From assembly GCA_017503065.1 (NCBI GenBank), contig JAFVTT010000010.1, forward strand, positions 1 through 64,000: a DNA stretch of 64,000 nucleotides, given 5' to 3'. Shown here piece after piece: positions 52,910-61,996 of this stretch (position 1 is its first letter; the number at the start of each line of letters is the position of its first letter). A program made the position numbers and the translations under genes. This DNA comes from Bacteroidaceae bacterium. Lineage in GTDB: Bacteria; Bacteroidota; Bacteroidia; Bacteroidales; Bacteroidaceae. Under the pieces are notes generated by a model that did no database searches, was not told the DNA's origin, and was given only the letters and a program-made list of their open reading frames with translations.

Positions 52910-55900
52910 ATGAGATACTGTTTGCTGGCCATACTGTTGTTTTTTGTCCAGACTATCTGTGCCCAGGTGTCGCACCAGTTCAGGAACACTCCGCTTATTG
53001 ATGCCATTCGCACCATAGAGCAGGGGCAGACGGAGTACACGGTATCCATCCTTTCCGATGGTCTTACGCATCTTACCACTTCTGCCAGGATTGAAGAAGA
53101 GGACGCCTTGAGGGCAATAAAGCGTCTGTGCAAGGGACTTGGTGTTAAGGTGAAGGCGAAGAACGGTAACATAAACGTACAGGCAAAAGCCTCGCTGAGG
53201 GACATGCCAGCACACCAACTCATATTTGGTTCTGTGTGTGACGCATTTCTGAAAATACCTCTTCCCAATGCACGTGTGTCGTTACTGACCGCGGACAGCA
53301 TTATTGTGCAGGACTCCATCAAGGTCACTTTGAACAAGAAAGACAGGGAACGCTATGGAACAGCCATGTTCTCTATGCAAGTACCAAACCAGGCAAATAC
53401 CTATCTCCTTCGTGCCACCCTTGCCGGTTATGAGGATGCCTGGCAGATTCTTAAGGTTGAGGGAGGAATAGATTATCCATGGGGACTTGACTCTCCGCTC
53501 GAACTGCGTCGTATTTTTGAAAAGACGCTTGACGAAGTTGCGGTTACAGCAACAAGACTAAAGATGTTCTACAAGGGTGATACTTTGGTATACGACGCCA
53601 CGGCTTTCAAGTTGCCAGAAGGCTCCATGCTTGACGACCTGATAAGGCAGATGCCCGGAGTGACGATGAACGACAATGGCGAAATATTTGTCAACGGGCG
53701 CAAGGTGGACGAACTTCTGTTAGGCTCGCGTACCTTCTTTGGAGGTAATAGCAAGGTTCTTTTGGAGAATCTGCCTTATTATACGGTGAATAAGATTAAG
53801 GTTTATGAAATGGAGAGCGACCGTAGCCGTGCCTTAGGCTACGAGGTTGATCCAAAGAAATATGTAATGGACGTAAACCTTAAGGACGAATACCGCAATG
53901 GCTATATTGCCAACATTGAGGCTGCAGGAGGAACCAAGGAGCGTTGGCTTGGCCGTGCATTCCTGCTTGGATTTACCGACAGACTTCGTTTTACGCTCTT
54001 GGGTAATGCGAATAATGTAAACGAAAAACGTCACATCGGAGAATCGGACTGTTGGAAACCGGAGAACATGCCCCGCTCCATGCTTACAACCAAAAGTGTG
54101 GCCGCAGAGATAGACTACCAGTCAAAGAACGGCAACGTGAAGGAAAACTTCATGGTTGACTTTACCGCTTCCAAGGATTTTGGAGAGACTGCCCAACGCA
54201 GGGAGCTTTTCCTGGACGGCAGTATGCCATATTCCACATACAAGGCCTCCAACACATCACACGCTTACAAGCTATTGGCCAAGAACAACCTGAAACTCAG
54301 TATACCCAACAAGATATATACCGACATTGGAGTGGACTTCACCTATAATAAATATAAGGGAAACGGCGAATCCATATCGGAGGACTTCCTGGACAGCATC
54401 AACACACGTTTACGCAGTTCGCACTATAACGATGGCTATTCTTACCGTGTGGGAGTGGGCGGCTTCATATCGCCTCGCATAAACAATCCCATTCTTCGTC
54501 CACTTGCTATCTTTTACGGATTCAATCACAACGAGGATAGGAACGAGACGGCGCGTGCCTACCTGACAGAGCAGTTCGTAAATGCATCCATACAGACACA
54601 GTATAATGCCAATGACTTCCATCATAGGGAAACAAATGGCAGTATCCACCTAGCGTGGGATAAGGAGTTGTTCAGGAATTTCCGTCTTGAAATACAGGAC
54701 CGTCAGGTGTTTGCAAAAAGATACGAGCGAGACAACCTATATCATCCCGACACTATAGCCTTGCCCTCTCAGTTGGATGCCTTGTTGGCAATTACCGACT
54801 ATAGGAACTCATACGAGAGTAATTATAGTGAGTACACCAACACGCCGACAGTTAAGCTGAAATGGCGCAAGTATATTTCAGGGCAATTCTACAAGATGGA
54901 GTACGTTTCTTTGAACTTAAACTTCACCAGTCTCATCAGTTGTGAGAATCTGACATACACGCGCAACAATATCACTCAGCACAACAATCGCACGAGCTAT
55001 GGCTTTATGTCCTCGTTAAACTTCAAGATACTCCCCACTAAAAGGGAACGCGAACAACTAACTTTCGGCATAAGTCACGGGCAGGGCAATGCTTCCATGT
55101 TCGACCTCCTTGACTATGTGGACGATTCCACACCACAAGTAGTAAAGCTGGGCAATCCCAATCTGAAGGGGAACATGACAACTTCATTCAATATAAACTT
55201 CAACGATAGGGAAAGCAAGCGCAGGGGAGAACAATACAACATCAGGGGAGATTTCAAATATTACCACCGTCAGGTAGCGCAGTCAGTAGTATTTAATCCA
55301 GAGAACTCCCAATACACCTACCAGCCACAGAATGTCAGTGGCGCTTATGTTGCCTCTGGCAAGTTCGACTATAACAGTTTCCTGGACAAACAACAGCGCT
55401 GGTCATGGCAGACGACATTCAATGCCATTTACCACCATTCCATAGACCATGTGTTGCAAACTGGCATGACGGAAAGCACCCCTAATGCCGTCAATACCCT
55501 TACATTGAGTGATGGCCTCTGGATTCAGTATCAGAAGCAGGACTTCAGCATCAGGGCAAAAGGCAATGTTTCCTGGCGTCACTCAGAAAGCCAGATGCGC
55601 GACTTTACCACGCTTAATGCCTTTGACTACCAGTACGGCTTGAATGCACGATACACTATACCCAAATTGAAAACGACCATTTCCGTAGATGGCAATATGT
55701 ATAGCCGCCGTGGATATGGCAGCGATGCACTAAACACCGACGACTTCGTATTTAATGCATCTGTCAGCCAACCGTTCCTAAAGGGAAAGCTTATTGCAAG
55801 GGTTGAGGCTTTCGACCTTTTCCACCAACTCTCCTCCACCCAGTACGTAGTCAATGCACAGGGCCGAACCGAGACATGGAACAGAACATTGCCCAACTAT

Positions 55901-55951
55901 GCCATGCTTCATCTTGTGTACCATTTTAACAAGAACCCAAAGAAAAGATAG
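52910..55951 (+). CDS. TonB-dependent-receptor-like outer-membrane protein with STN domain
   Basis: A 1013-residue outer-membrane protein. The start at 52910 is chosen because it begins a signal peptide (MRYCLLAILLFFVQTICAQ) after GGAGGAGTAGCAGGA; an upstream in-frame ATG at 52832 belongs to the sigma-gene relic. Residues ~20-90 are STN-like (signalling), then a carboxypeptidase-regulatory-like domain (about 95-190), a plug-like region ('VAVTATRLKMFYKGDTLVYDA' ... 'LIRQMPGVTMNDNGEIFVNG') and a large outer-membrane barrel. STN domains usually talk to a FecR-type anti-sigma; the matching sigma/FecR pair lies 8.6 kb away. No SusD partner follows. Confidence 0.88.
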   Translation: MRYCLLAILLFFVQTICAQVSHQFRNTPLIDAIRTIEQGQTEYTVSILSDGLTHLTTSARIEEEDALRAIKRLCKGLGVKVKAKNGNINVQAKASLRDMPAHQLIFGSVCDAFLKIPLPNARVSLLTADSIIVQDSIKVTLNKKDRERYGTAMFSMQVPNQANTYLLRATLAGYEDAWQILKVEGGIDYPWGLDSPLELRRIFEKTLDEVAVTATRLKMFYKGDTLVYDATAFKLPEGSMLDDLIRQMPGVTMNDNGEIFVNGRKVDELLLGSRTFFGGNSKVLLENLPYYTVNKIKVYEMESDRSRALGYEVDPKKYVMDVNLKDEYRNGYIANIEAAGGTKERWLGRAFLLGFTDRLRFTLLGNANNVNEKRHIGESDCWKPENMPRSMLTTKSVAAEIDYQSKNGNVKENFMVDFTASKDFGETAQRRELFLDGSMPYSTYKASNTSHAYKLLAKNNLKLSIPNKIYTDIGVDFTYNKYKGNGESISEDFLDSINTRLRSSHYNDGYSYRVGVGGFISPRINNPILRPLAIFYGFNHNEDRNETARAYLTEQFVNASIQTQYNANDFHHRETNGSIHLAWDKELFRNFRLEIQDRQVFAKRYERDNLYHPDTIALPSQLDALLAITDYRNSYESNYSEYTNTPTVKLKWRKYISGQFYKMEYVSLNLNFTSLISCENLTYTRNNITQHNNRTSYGFMSSLNFKILPTKREREQLTFGISHGQGNASMFDLLDYVDDSTPQVVKLGNPNLKGNMTTSFNINFNDRESKRRGEQYNIRGDFKYYHRQVAQSVVFNPENSQYTYQPQNVSGAYVASGKFDYNSFLDKQQRWSWQTTFNAIYHHSIDHVLQTGMTESTPNAVNTLTLSDGLWIQYQKQDFSIRAKGNVSWRHSESQMRDFTTLNAFDYQYGLNARYTIPKLKTTISVDGNMYSRRGYGSDALNTDDFVFNASVSQPFLKGKLIARVEAFDLFHQLSSTQYVVNAQGRTETWNRTLPNYAMLHLVYHFNKNPKKR

Positions 55952-55963
55952 TAATCAGAGAGA

Positions 55964-56015
55964 GGAGTTGACAGAACAATCAGTACAAAAGACAGAGTTC
56001 TTCAACTCCTTTTTT
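55964..56015 (+). terminator. Intrinsic terminator after the STN receptor
   Basis: GGAGTTG (55964-55970) and AGAAC (55973-55977) pair with GTTCT (55997-56001) and CAACTCC (56003-56009), followed by TTTTTT. A classical rho-independent terminator 13 bases after the stop codon. Confidence 0.88.
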
Positions 56016-56123
56016 AAATCAGATGCCGTTAAAAAGTGTTCAATATCTAAGAATATATATTAAAGTCAGGGTAAAATCGTAAAATATAGATATGTAATCA
56101 CCAACGTGGTAATATGATATAAG

Positions 56124-56131
56124 TATATTTG
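56124..56131 (+). promoter_or_regulatory. Candidate -7 box of the GLPGLI operon
   Basis: TATATTTG matches TAnnTTTG, 61 bases before the GLPGLI start codon at 56192. No clear -33 TTG. Confidence 0.45.
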
Positions 56132-56191
56132 CAGCGTCAGTCCCGGGAATATGACGTACAAATCTTCTACAACACTAAAAATGAAAAGAAA

Positions 56192-57052
56192 ATGAAGACA
56201 ACAGTAAACAATGTTACGACAAAGGGGCGTAATACATTACTCATGCTCCTACTCCTTGTCCCCATGTTGGTTATGGCACAGGAATATCCAAGCAAGGACA
56301 AATTGATACCAGTGGACGAAATGCGTCTGAAGGTACAGTACAACGTAGATTTCCACTATTCCAAGGAAAAACCGGAGAAGGTAAAGCGTGACGTGATGTA
56401 TACTGAAATAGGAAACAAGGTGTGCCACAGCTATATTGAACGGGAATGGAAGAATGAAGTGAAATTCAACCGTAATTATGAGAATGATGGCAAACGTGGT
56501 ACTAATGCTTTCTTTGCGCTGTATTCTAATATTGGCGAGGTATTTGTAGGCTATCCAAAAGGAAAGAATACGGTAATATACAGCCTTGACGTACTGGGAA
56601 CATTTAAATATGAAGAGCCTACAGCAAAGTTAAGATGGACTATTACAGAGGAAAAACTGGATACTTTGGACTATCATTGTACTATGGCCGTGTGCAAATA
56701 TGCAGGTAGAGAATACAGAGCGTGGTTTACGGAAGAGATTCCTGTAAGTTACGGTCCATGGAAACTATGTGGCTTGCCAGGACTGATAATAAAGGCCGAA
56801 ACTGTGGACGGTGAGTACAGATTTGTGCTTGGTGGTATAGAGACTGTGAAGACACCTGCCGGCATAAGTCTGTGGAAAAGGGATTTTATATCTACGTCGA
56901 AAAAGAAGGTACGTAAACAAGAAAAACTTCTCCTGTCACGTCCTGATGCCGTTCTTGACCAGATGGGTATAGGATATGGAGCGGTGACTTATGATGGTTC
57001 CAAGCCCAAGTTCAAATTCTTTACCTATGACAATCCGCTGGAGACAGACTGA
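56192..57052 (+). CDS. GLPGLI family protein
   Basis: A 286-residue exported protein named for the conserved motif, seen here as YGPWKLCGLPGLIIKAE (about residues 188-204). The start at 56192 precedes a signal peptide ending LVMAQ (Gln +1); an upstream in-frame ATG at 56129 overlaps the promoter box. The protein is beta-rich and otherwise without catalytic residues. GLPGLI proteins are usually encoded immediately before a TonB-dependent receptor in Bacteroidetes, exactly as here (three bases to the next start), pointing to a shared, still undefined envelope function. Confidence 0.9.
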   Translation: MKTTVNNVTTKGRNTLLMLLLLVPMLVMAQEYPSKDKLIPVDEMRLKVQYNVDFHYSKEKPEKVKRDVMYTEIGNKVCHSYIEREWKNEVKFNRNYENDGKRGTNAFFALYSNIGEVFVGYPKGKNTVIYSLDVLGTFKYEEPTAKLRWTITEEKLDTLDYHCTMAVCKYAGREYRAWFTEEIPVSYGPWKLCGLPGLIIKAETVDGEYRFVLGGIETVKTPAGISLWKRDFISTSKKKVRKQEKLLLSRPDAVLDQMGIGYGAVTYDGSKPKFKFFTYDNPLETD

Positions 57053-57055
57053 CAC

Positions 57056-59641
57056 ATGCGTATACTATTGCTGAACATAGCTCTGCTTTGGAGTGCCGTA
57101 TCCATTTCCCAGACAACGATTAAGGGTGTGGTGAAAGATGGGAACGGCAGTCCGGCAGAGGCTGTATTGATTTCAGTTCTTAATCCTAAGGATAGCACCA
57201 TCGTTGCCTATGGAAGTACAGACGAACAAGGTAACTATGCAATATCCTTTGTCAACGGCAATCTGAAGATGCTTCTGCTGCGCATGGCTGGATTCAACGT
57301 AAAAAGAGAATTCAGAAACGTAGCAAACGAGTCGTGCCAAATAGATTGGATATGTACGGAGGAAAGCACACTGCTGAAGGAGGTGCAGATAAAGGCACAG
57401 AAGTTGTGGGGCAGTAAGGACACGCTGAACTACCTTGTTGCCGCATATATGCGTAATCATGATGTGACGATTGGTGACATAATTAAAAGGTTGCCAGGCA
57501 TAGAGTTGAAGGACAACGGCAAGATTCTCTATATGGGCATTCCCATAAGCAAGTTCTACATAGAGAATATGGATGCCTTGCAGGGCAAGTACAACATAGC
57601 CACGCAGGGCATCAAAGCCGAGGATGTGGCAACAGTGCAGGTTTTGGAACATCATCAACATATAAAGGCACTGGATGACCAGATTCCGCCAGAGGCTGCA
57701 GCCCTGAACCTGAAGTTGAAGAGGGAGAAACGTGATGTATGGACAGGGTCGGCAAACATAGGAATCGGTGCAAGCGACCGTTTCCTGTGGAAAGCAAGGG
57801 CAAATGCAATGATGTTCGGCAAGAAAGAGCAACATATAATGACTTACGGCACGGAGAATGACGGTGGAGGTAGCGACATGCTCACTTCACACTATGGTGG
57901 TGGCGGCATATCTGGCAATGTCATTACTTCTGCTACGGCCTCTCCAAGTTCGCCTGTAGGGCGCAACCGCAGGAATACATACCATCAATTGGCATGCAAC
58001 AACCTATGGAAACTGAATGATTCTACAGAACTGCATGCAAACGCATCCTACAAGTACAACCTTGTACGCACCAGGACAGACAGCCGAACGGTATATGTCA
58101 TGCCAGACGGGAGCAACCGTATTCTTATAGAGAACCTTGCATCGGAAGGTACAGGGAATGAGGCAAATTTCAACGTGACCTATGAACGGAATTCCAAACG
58201 GGAGTACATAAGGAGCAAGACGGACCTGGCCGGGGCCTGGAATGATATGCTGAACGATGCAGAGTATCAGGAGCATAGTAAATACCGTACACTGGGTATA
58301 TCCAACAAGACACATTGGGTACACCGTACAGAAAAAGGTAACGGGTTTGAACTTGAAAGCAATAACATGTTTGCTTCCACTCCCCAAAGCCTTACAGTAT
58401 CTCCAGGAGTTTTTCCAGAACAGTTGACCGATAGTGTACCTTATACCTCTGTCACCCAAACGGCAACAATCAACAGGGTCAGCTCGTCAAACAGTTTTGC
58501 TCTTATAAATAATATACGTAAGCATCGGTTCACTTTCTCTCCTACAGCGCATGCCAACATAGAGCATGTCGGTATAAACTCTATGCTTGACGCCGGAAAG
58601 GATTTTGCTGGAAGCATGAACTACACTAGACTTAACTTTGGGCTGGGTCTGCGTGTGCGTTACACCTTACGTCAGTTTCATGCCCAAGTGCATCTGCCTG
58701 TAGATGTCATGCCCACATTCATAACAGACAATAACAGCAAGTCCACACGGACACATCTCTACTTTAATCCCTCTGCATCGTTCTCGTGGAGAATAAGCGA
58801 TAATTGGTCAGGCACGGGCAATGTAGGATGGAGCAGGACGCCATCGTCGTGGCAGACCATTTATGGGGCCTATGTTCTGCGGAATTACCGTAGCCTGATG
58901 CGCTACGAGGGAGGTATATACGATACAGAGTCTCTTAGTGGCAGGCTGAAGGTGGATTATAAACATATCTTCGCTCAGTTCTTTGCGTGGATGGAGGTGA
59001 GTGCTGCCAAATCTGGCTCGGATATGACATATGGTTCACGTATAAACGAACAGGGGTTAAGTGAAATGATGATGGTACACCAACCCAACTCCAACAGTAA
59101 CATTCAGGTACGTGGCAATCTGCGCAAAGACTTTGACTGGAAGAAACTCAGTATGGAGACAACGGCAACATGGAGCCATGGCAATAATCAGTACCTGCGC
59201 CAAGATGTGCTTACTCGCTACTCAAGCAATGCCTATGCCGTAGATGGAAAATTAAGCATGGAGGTGAACAAGTGGCTTGAACTTAATTATAATATACGGT
59301 GGAGCAGATATCGTTCCAATACGGAAGATGGTATGAGCAGGATTTCCACGAAAAGTTGCAGTAATCAGTTACTGCTCAATACTACTATCATTGGAAACAA
59401 ACTGTGGTTCACATTCAATGCATCGCACCAGTACGATAGCCAACTTGACAAGAAGAATAACTTCTTCCTCAGTGCAGACCTAAGATATAAGATGAAGAAA
59501 CTGGACTTTACGCTTCGTGCCAGCAATTTATTGAATACACGCCATTACTACACCTTTACCGTAGGAGATATGACAGAGAGTTTCACAGACTATCATCTAC
59601 AGCCTCTGTCGGTAATGCTAAATACTACATTACGTTTTTAG
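57056..59641 (+). CDS. TonB-dependent-receptor-like outer-membrane protein (GLPGLI partner)
   Basis: An 861-residue outer-membrane protein with signal peptide (ending SISQ) and an N-terminal carboxypeptidase-regulatory-like domain (about 20-110; 'TIKGVVKDGNGSPAEAVLIS'). A short plug-like segment follows ('GDIIKRLPGIELKDNGKILYMG'), then the barrel to the C-terminal 'LSVMLNTTLRF'. No STN domain and no obvious TonB box. It starts three bases after the GLPGLI stop. The ligand is unknown. Confidence 0.88.
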   Translation: MRILLLNIALLWSAVSISQTTIKGVVKDGNGSPAEAVLISVLNPKDSTIVAYGSTDEQGNYAISFVNGNLKMLLLRMAGFNVKREFRNVANESCQIDWICTEESTLLKEVQIKAQKLWGSKDTLNYLVAAYMRNHDVTIGDIIKRLPGIELKDNGKILYMGIPISKFYIENMDALQGKYNIATQGIKAEDVATVQVLEHHQHIKALDDQIPPEAAALNLKLKREKRDVWTGSANIGIGASDRFLWKARANAMMFGKKEQHIMTYGTENDGGGSDMLTSHYGGGGISGNVITSATASPSSPVGRNRRNTYHQLACNNLWKLNDSTELHANASYKYNLVRTRTDSRTVYVMPDGSNRILIENLASEGTGNEANFNVTYERNSKREYIRSKTDLAGAWNDMLNDAEYQEHSKYRTLGISNKTHWVHRTEKGNGFELESNNMFASTPQSLTVSPGVFPEQLTDSVPYTSVTQTATINRVSSSNSFALINNIRKHRFTFSPTAHANIEHVGINSMLDAGKDFAGSMNYTRLNFGLGLRVRYTLRQFHAQVHLPVDVMPTFITDNNSKSTRTHLYFNPSASFSWRISDNWSGTGNVGWSRTPSSWQTIYGAYVLRNYRSLMRYEGGIYDTESLSGRLKVDYKHIFAQFFAWMEVSAAKSGSDMTYGSRINEQGLSEMMMVHQPNSNSNIQVRGNLRKDFDWKKLSMETTATWSHGNNQYLRQDVLTRYSSNAYAVDGKLSMEVNKWLELNYNIRWSRYRSNTEDGMSRISTKSCSNQLLLNTTIIGNKLWFTFNASHQYDSQLDKKNNFFLSADLRYKMKKLDFTLRASNLLNTRHYYTFTVGDMTESFTDYHLQPLSVMLNTTLRF

Positions 59642-59649
59642 CGGATTAT

Positions 59650-59897
59650 AACCCAAATCGGTCATTAGACTGTTATGCGCTAATGAAACCTTCTTTTTGT
59701 CATCTGTTTCGTTGCTTCTCGGTTACAATGGAACCCCATTGTGCCCTCAAAGCGACAAAATACCTGTTGAATTACATCCGACCTTTTCTCGCCAAGGCTG
59801 ACTTCAAACAAGTTTTGAGTCCGCTCCATTGGCTTAACGAAAAGGTTCAAAAATAAAGGCTATTATCATCATAACGCTAATGACCGATTTGGGTTTA
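59650..59897. repeat. CCCAAATCGGTCATTAG element with interior DNA
   Basis: The left arm AACCCAAATCGGTCATTAG (59650-59668) plus ACTGTTATGCGCTAATGA matches the compact copy at 12721-12760. The right arm CTAATGACCGATTTGGGTT (59877-59895) is its inverse. About 190 bases of unrelated DNA lie between 59687 and 59873, giving a small element with terminal inverted repeats. Confidence 0.75.
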
Positions 59898-60112
59898 AGT
59901 TGAGAGTGGTGTTGTATTGTGGTAGACCGTTTGCATGATAAATATGCCTATTGGATAATGTCACGAGAAGGTCTGAAGTACAAACTTTCTCCACAAAAGA
60001 ACTTTGCCTGAAACATGGAGTCTTTTGTAGACGAAGGAGGTGAATAGAATTTCTGTGGTTATTTGGTAAGAACAGCGAGACTTTCAAGAAGAGTATTGAT
60101 TGAATGAATAAG

Positions 60113-60188
60113 AATCTGCATCATTTTACCAGAATCTGCATCATGAATAACAAAAATGATGCAGATTTTTCTTTTATGATGCAGAAAT
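60113..60188. promoter_or_regulatory. Operator-like array upstream of the Fic gene
   Basis: AATCTGCATCAT occurs twice (60113-60124, 60133-60144) and its inverse ATGATGCAGA twice (60156-60167, 60176-60185). The inner pair is a perfect 12-bp inverted repeat followed by TTTCTTTT. The sites end 37 bases before the Fic start codon and flank a TAACTTTA box. Confidence 0.7.
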
Positions 60189-60221
60189 GCATTAACTTTA
60201 CCCCCATAAATAATATAAGGT

Positions 60222-61268
60222 ATGCATACATTTGATTACAAGGAAGCTCCTAAGCGGCTGTTGACACCTGAAATTGTCAATATGCTATCCTCATTGCATG
60301 AGTTCAAGGGAAGGCAGGAGTTGTATATAGAAGCAGAGTCAGATGTATTGACGGCATTGTTGGATATAGCCAAGATTCAAAGTACAAAGGCATCCAATAA
60401 GATTGAAGGTATATATACATCAGATGAACGATTGGAAGCCTTGGTGATGGATAAGACAGAGCCTCGTAACCGCTCAGAAGAAGAGATTGCAGGATACAGA
60501 GAGGTTTTGACTGCTATTCATGACAGTTATGAGTATATCCCAATCCGCCCGAACAATATCCTGCAATTGCATCGTGACCTATACAGTTTCAGCAGTAGCG
60601 ATACAGGAGGTAGATTCAAGAATACGGATAATGTGATAGCGGAATCGGGTAAGGACGGACAACAGAGTGTCAGATTTATGACAGTCCCTGCGTTTCATAC
60701 ACCCGAAATGATGGAGAACTTGTGTAACGAATTTAATAATGCCATTGAACGGGCAGAGTACGACCCGCTGTTATTGATACCTATGTTCATTCTTGATTTC
60801 CTCTGTATCCACCCGTTTAATGATGGTAATGGACGCATGAGCCGTTTATTGACTTTGCTGTTACTGTATCGCAGTGGCTACATTGTGGGGAAATATGTCA
60901 GTATGGAAATGTTGATAGAAAAGACAAAGGAAACCTATTATGAGGCCTTGCAGAACAGTTCCATTGAGTGGCACAATAATAAAAGTGATTACACCTCATT
61001 TGTCAGATATTATCTGGGGGTTGTATTGAAAGGTTACAATGAGTTTCAAGACCGCATAGCACATCTGAAATATCGCAGATTGTCAAAGGCTGATAGAGTA
61101 AAGGCGGTGTTTGAGAAGAAGCTCGGTGTGGTAAAAAAATCAGACATAGCCACACTTTGCCCCGATATTAGCGAAACAACCATTGAACGTACCTTGAAGG
61201 AATTGCTTGAGGCTGGTTTCATCGAGAAGGTCGGTAAGGGACGGGCTACTGGTTATGCGAAGAAGTAA
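60222..61268 (+). CDS. Fic family protein with C-terminal winged helix
   Basis: A 348-residue Fic protein. Fic domains transfer AMP or related groups from nucleotides to target proteins. The catalytic motif is IHPFNDGNGRMSR with H197. An N-terminal Fic-associated domain carries the class II inhibitory motif S58-x-x-x-E62-G (SNKIEG), so activity is probably autoinhibited. A C-terminal winged-helix DNA-binding domain (about 285-345; 'SETTIERTLKELLEAGFIEKVGKGRATGYAKK') suggests autorepression through the ATGATGCAGA sites upstream. Base composition differs little from its neighbours. No separate antitoxin gene is adjacent. Confidence 0.9.
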   Translation: MHTFDYKEAPKRLLTPEIVNMLSSLHEFKGRQELYIEAESDVLTALLDIAKIQSTKASNKIEGIYTSDERLEALVMDKTEPRNRSEEEIAGYREVLTAIHDSYEYIPIRPNNILQLHRDLYSFSSSDTGGRFKNTDNVIAESGKDGQQSVRFMTVPAFHTPEMMENLCNEFNNAIERAEYDPLLLIPMFILDFLCIHPFNDGNGRMSRLLTLLLLYRSGYIVGKYVSMEMLIEKTKETYYEALQNSSIEWHNNKSDYTSFVRYYLGVVLKGYNEFQDRIAHLKYRRLSKADRVKAVFEKKLGVVKKSDIATLCPDISETTIERTLKELLEAGFIEKVGKGRATGYAKK

Positions 61269-61308
61269 TCAACTAATTTTCTGGAGGTAGATAGTTTCAA
61301 AATAGACA

Positions 61309-61349
61309 GGGAGGTGCAGCATTCGTTATAGGTCTGCACCTCCTCTCTT
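61309..61349 (+). terminator. Terminator after the Fic gene
   Basis: GGAGGTGCAG (61310-61319) pairs with CTGCACCTCC (61334-61343), perfect 10 bp, followed by TCTCTTAGTTT. Confidence 0.8.
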
Positions 61350-61386
61350 AGTTTACTCTGCATGAGCATTATTTTGTCCACTAAAT

Positions 61387-61527
61387 GCCTTTGCCTGAAA
61401 CATGGATTCTTTTGGCTGAAAATGGCAGATTTGCGTTAAAAGATGTGAATATGCGGAAAAAAGTCGTACCTTAGGTTAGCATTTCGGGTTTCTGAAGGGT
61501 ATTACAATAAAAACGAGAAGGAAAGGA
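61387..61527 (+). promoter_or_regulatory. Promoter region of the ECF sigma gene (copy B)
   Basis: This 141-base leader is nearly identical to 52691-52831. The shared, invariant block includes GGAAAAAAGTCGTACCTTAG (61455-61474), which could hold an autoregulated sigma-dependent promoter, because it is retained in front of both the sigma gene and the receptor. Confidence 0.6.
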
Positions 61528-61992
61528 ATGGAAATCCATATATTATTCAAACAGCATTATGCCAAGATGTACAGGGCGGCACGCAGCCTCCTATACGATG
61601 GTCAGGAGAGCGAGGATGTTGTCAGCGACATCTTCGAGGACCTGCTTCAAAGGCATGTCGCGCTCCCGCCTGGAACTGAGGAGGCATACCTGATGAAATG
61701 CGTCAGGAACCGTTGCCTGAAACGCTTGAGGCACGAGGCCGTCAGAAAGGAATTGTTGGATGTTCCGTTTTCCGGGCACCCCGTACATGAGGAGACGGAC
61801 GACGATTTTGCCGACGTGGTAGATGGTATAATAAACTCTCTGCCGGAGCAGGACAGGCGTATTTTTAGCATGCGTTTCCACGAAGGATATAGCTACGAAG
61901 AGATAGCCTTGCAGGAAGGCATCAGCCGAGTGTCGGTATGGCGGCACCTTTCCAATGTATTGACCCTTATCAGAAACCATTATAAAAAATAA
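61528..61992 (+). CDS. ECF RNA polymerase sigma factor
   Basis: A 154-residue sigma-70 factor of the extracytoplasmic-function class, Bacteroidetes type. Region 2 covers residues ~5-70 (MYRAARSLLYDGQESEDVVSDIF) and region 4 ~97-152 (LPEQDRRIFSMRFHEGYSYEEIA ... SRVSVWRHLSNV). The start at 61528 gives MEIHILFKQHYAKMYRAARS, the usual opening. It is four bases before the anti-sigma gene. Such factors are released by a FecR-type anti-sigma when an outer-membrane receptor with an STN domain senses its ligand; that receptor is missing here and a candidate lies at 52910. Confidence 0.92.
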   Translation: MEIHILFKQHYAKMYRAARSLLYDGQESEDVVSDIFEDLLQRHVALPPGTEEAYLMKCVRNRCLKRLRHEAVRKELLDVPFSGHPVHEETDDDFADVVDGIINSLPEQDRRIFSMRFHEGYSYEEIALQEGISRVSVWRHLSNVLTLIRNHYKK

Positions 61993-61996
61993 CACT

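Larger units (their letters stand above)
59642..60221. other. 580-base intergenic region: split repeat element and Fic operators
   Basis: No gene recognised. It contains the CCCAAATCGGTCATTAG element split by about 190 bases (59650-59897), a partial 22-bp-type repeat (60002-60027) shared with the sigma promoters, and four ATGATGCAGA-type sites before the Fic gene (60113-60188). Confidence 0.75.

Noticed and set aside
59687..59873. Small gene inside the expanded CCCAAATCGGTCATTAG element
   Set aside because: No open frame of useful length with a plausible start was found in the ~190 bases between the arms.
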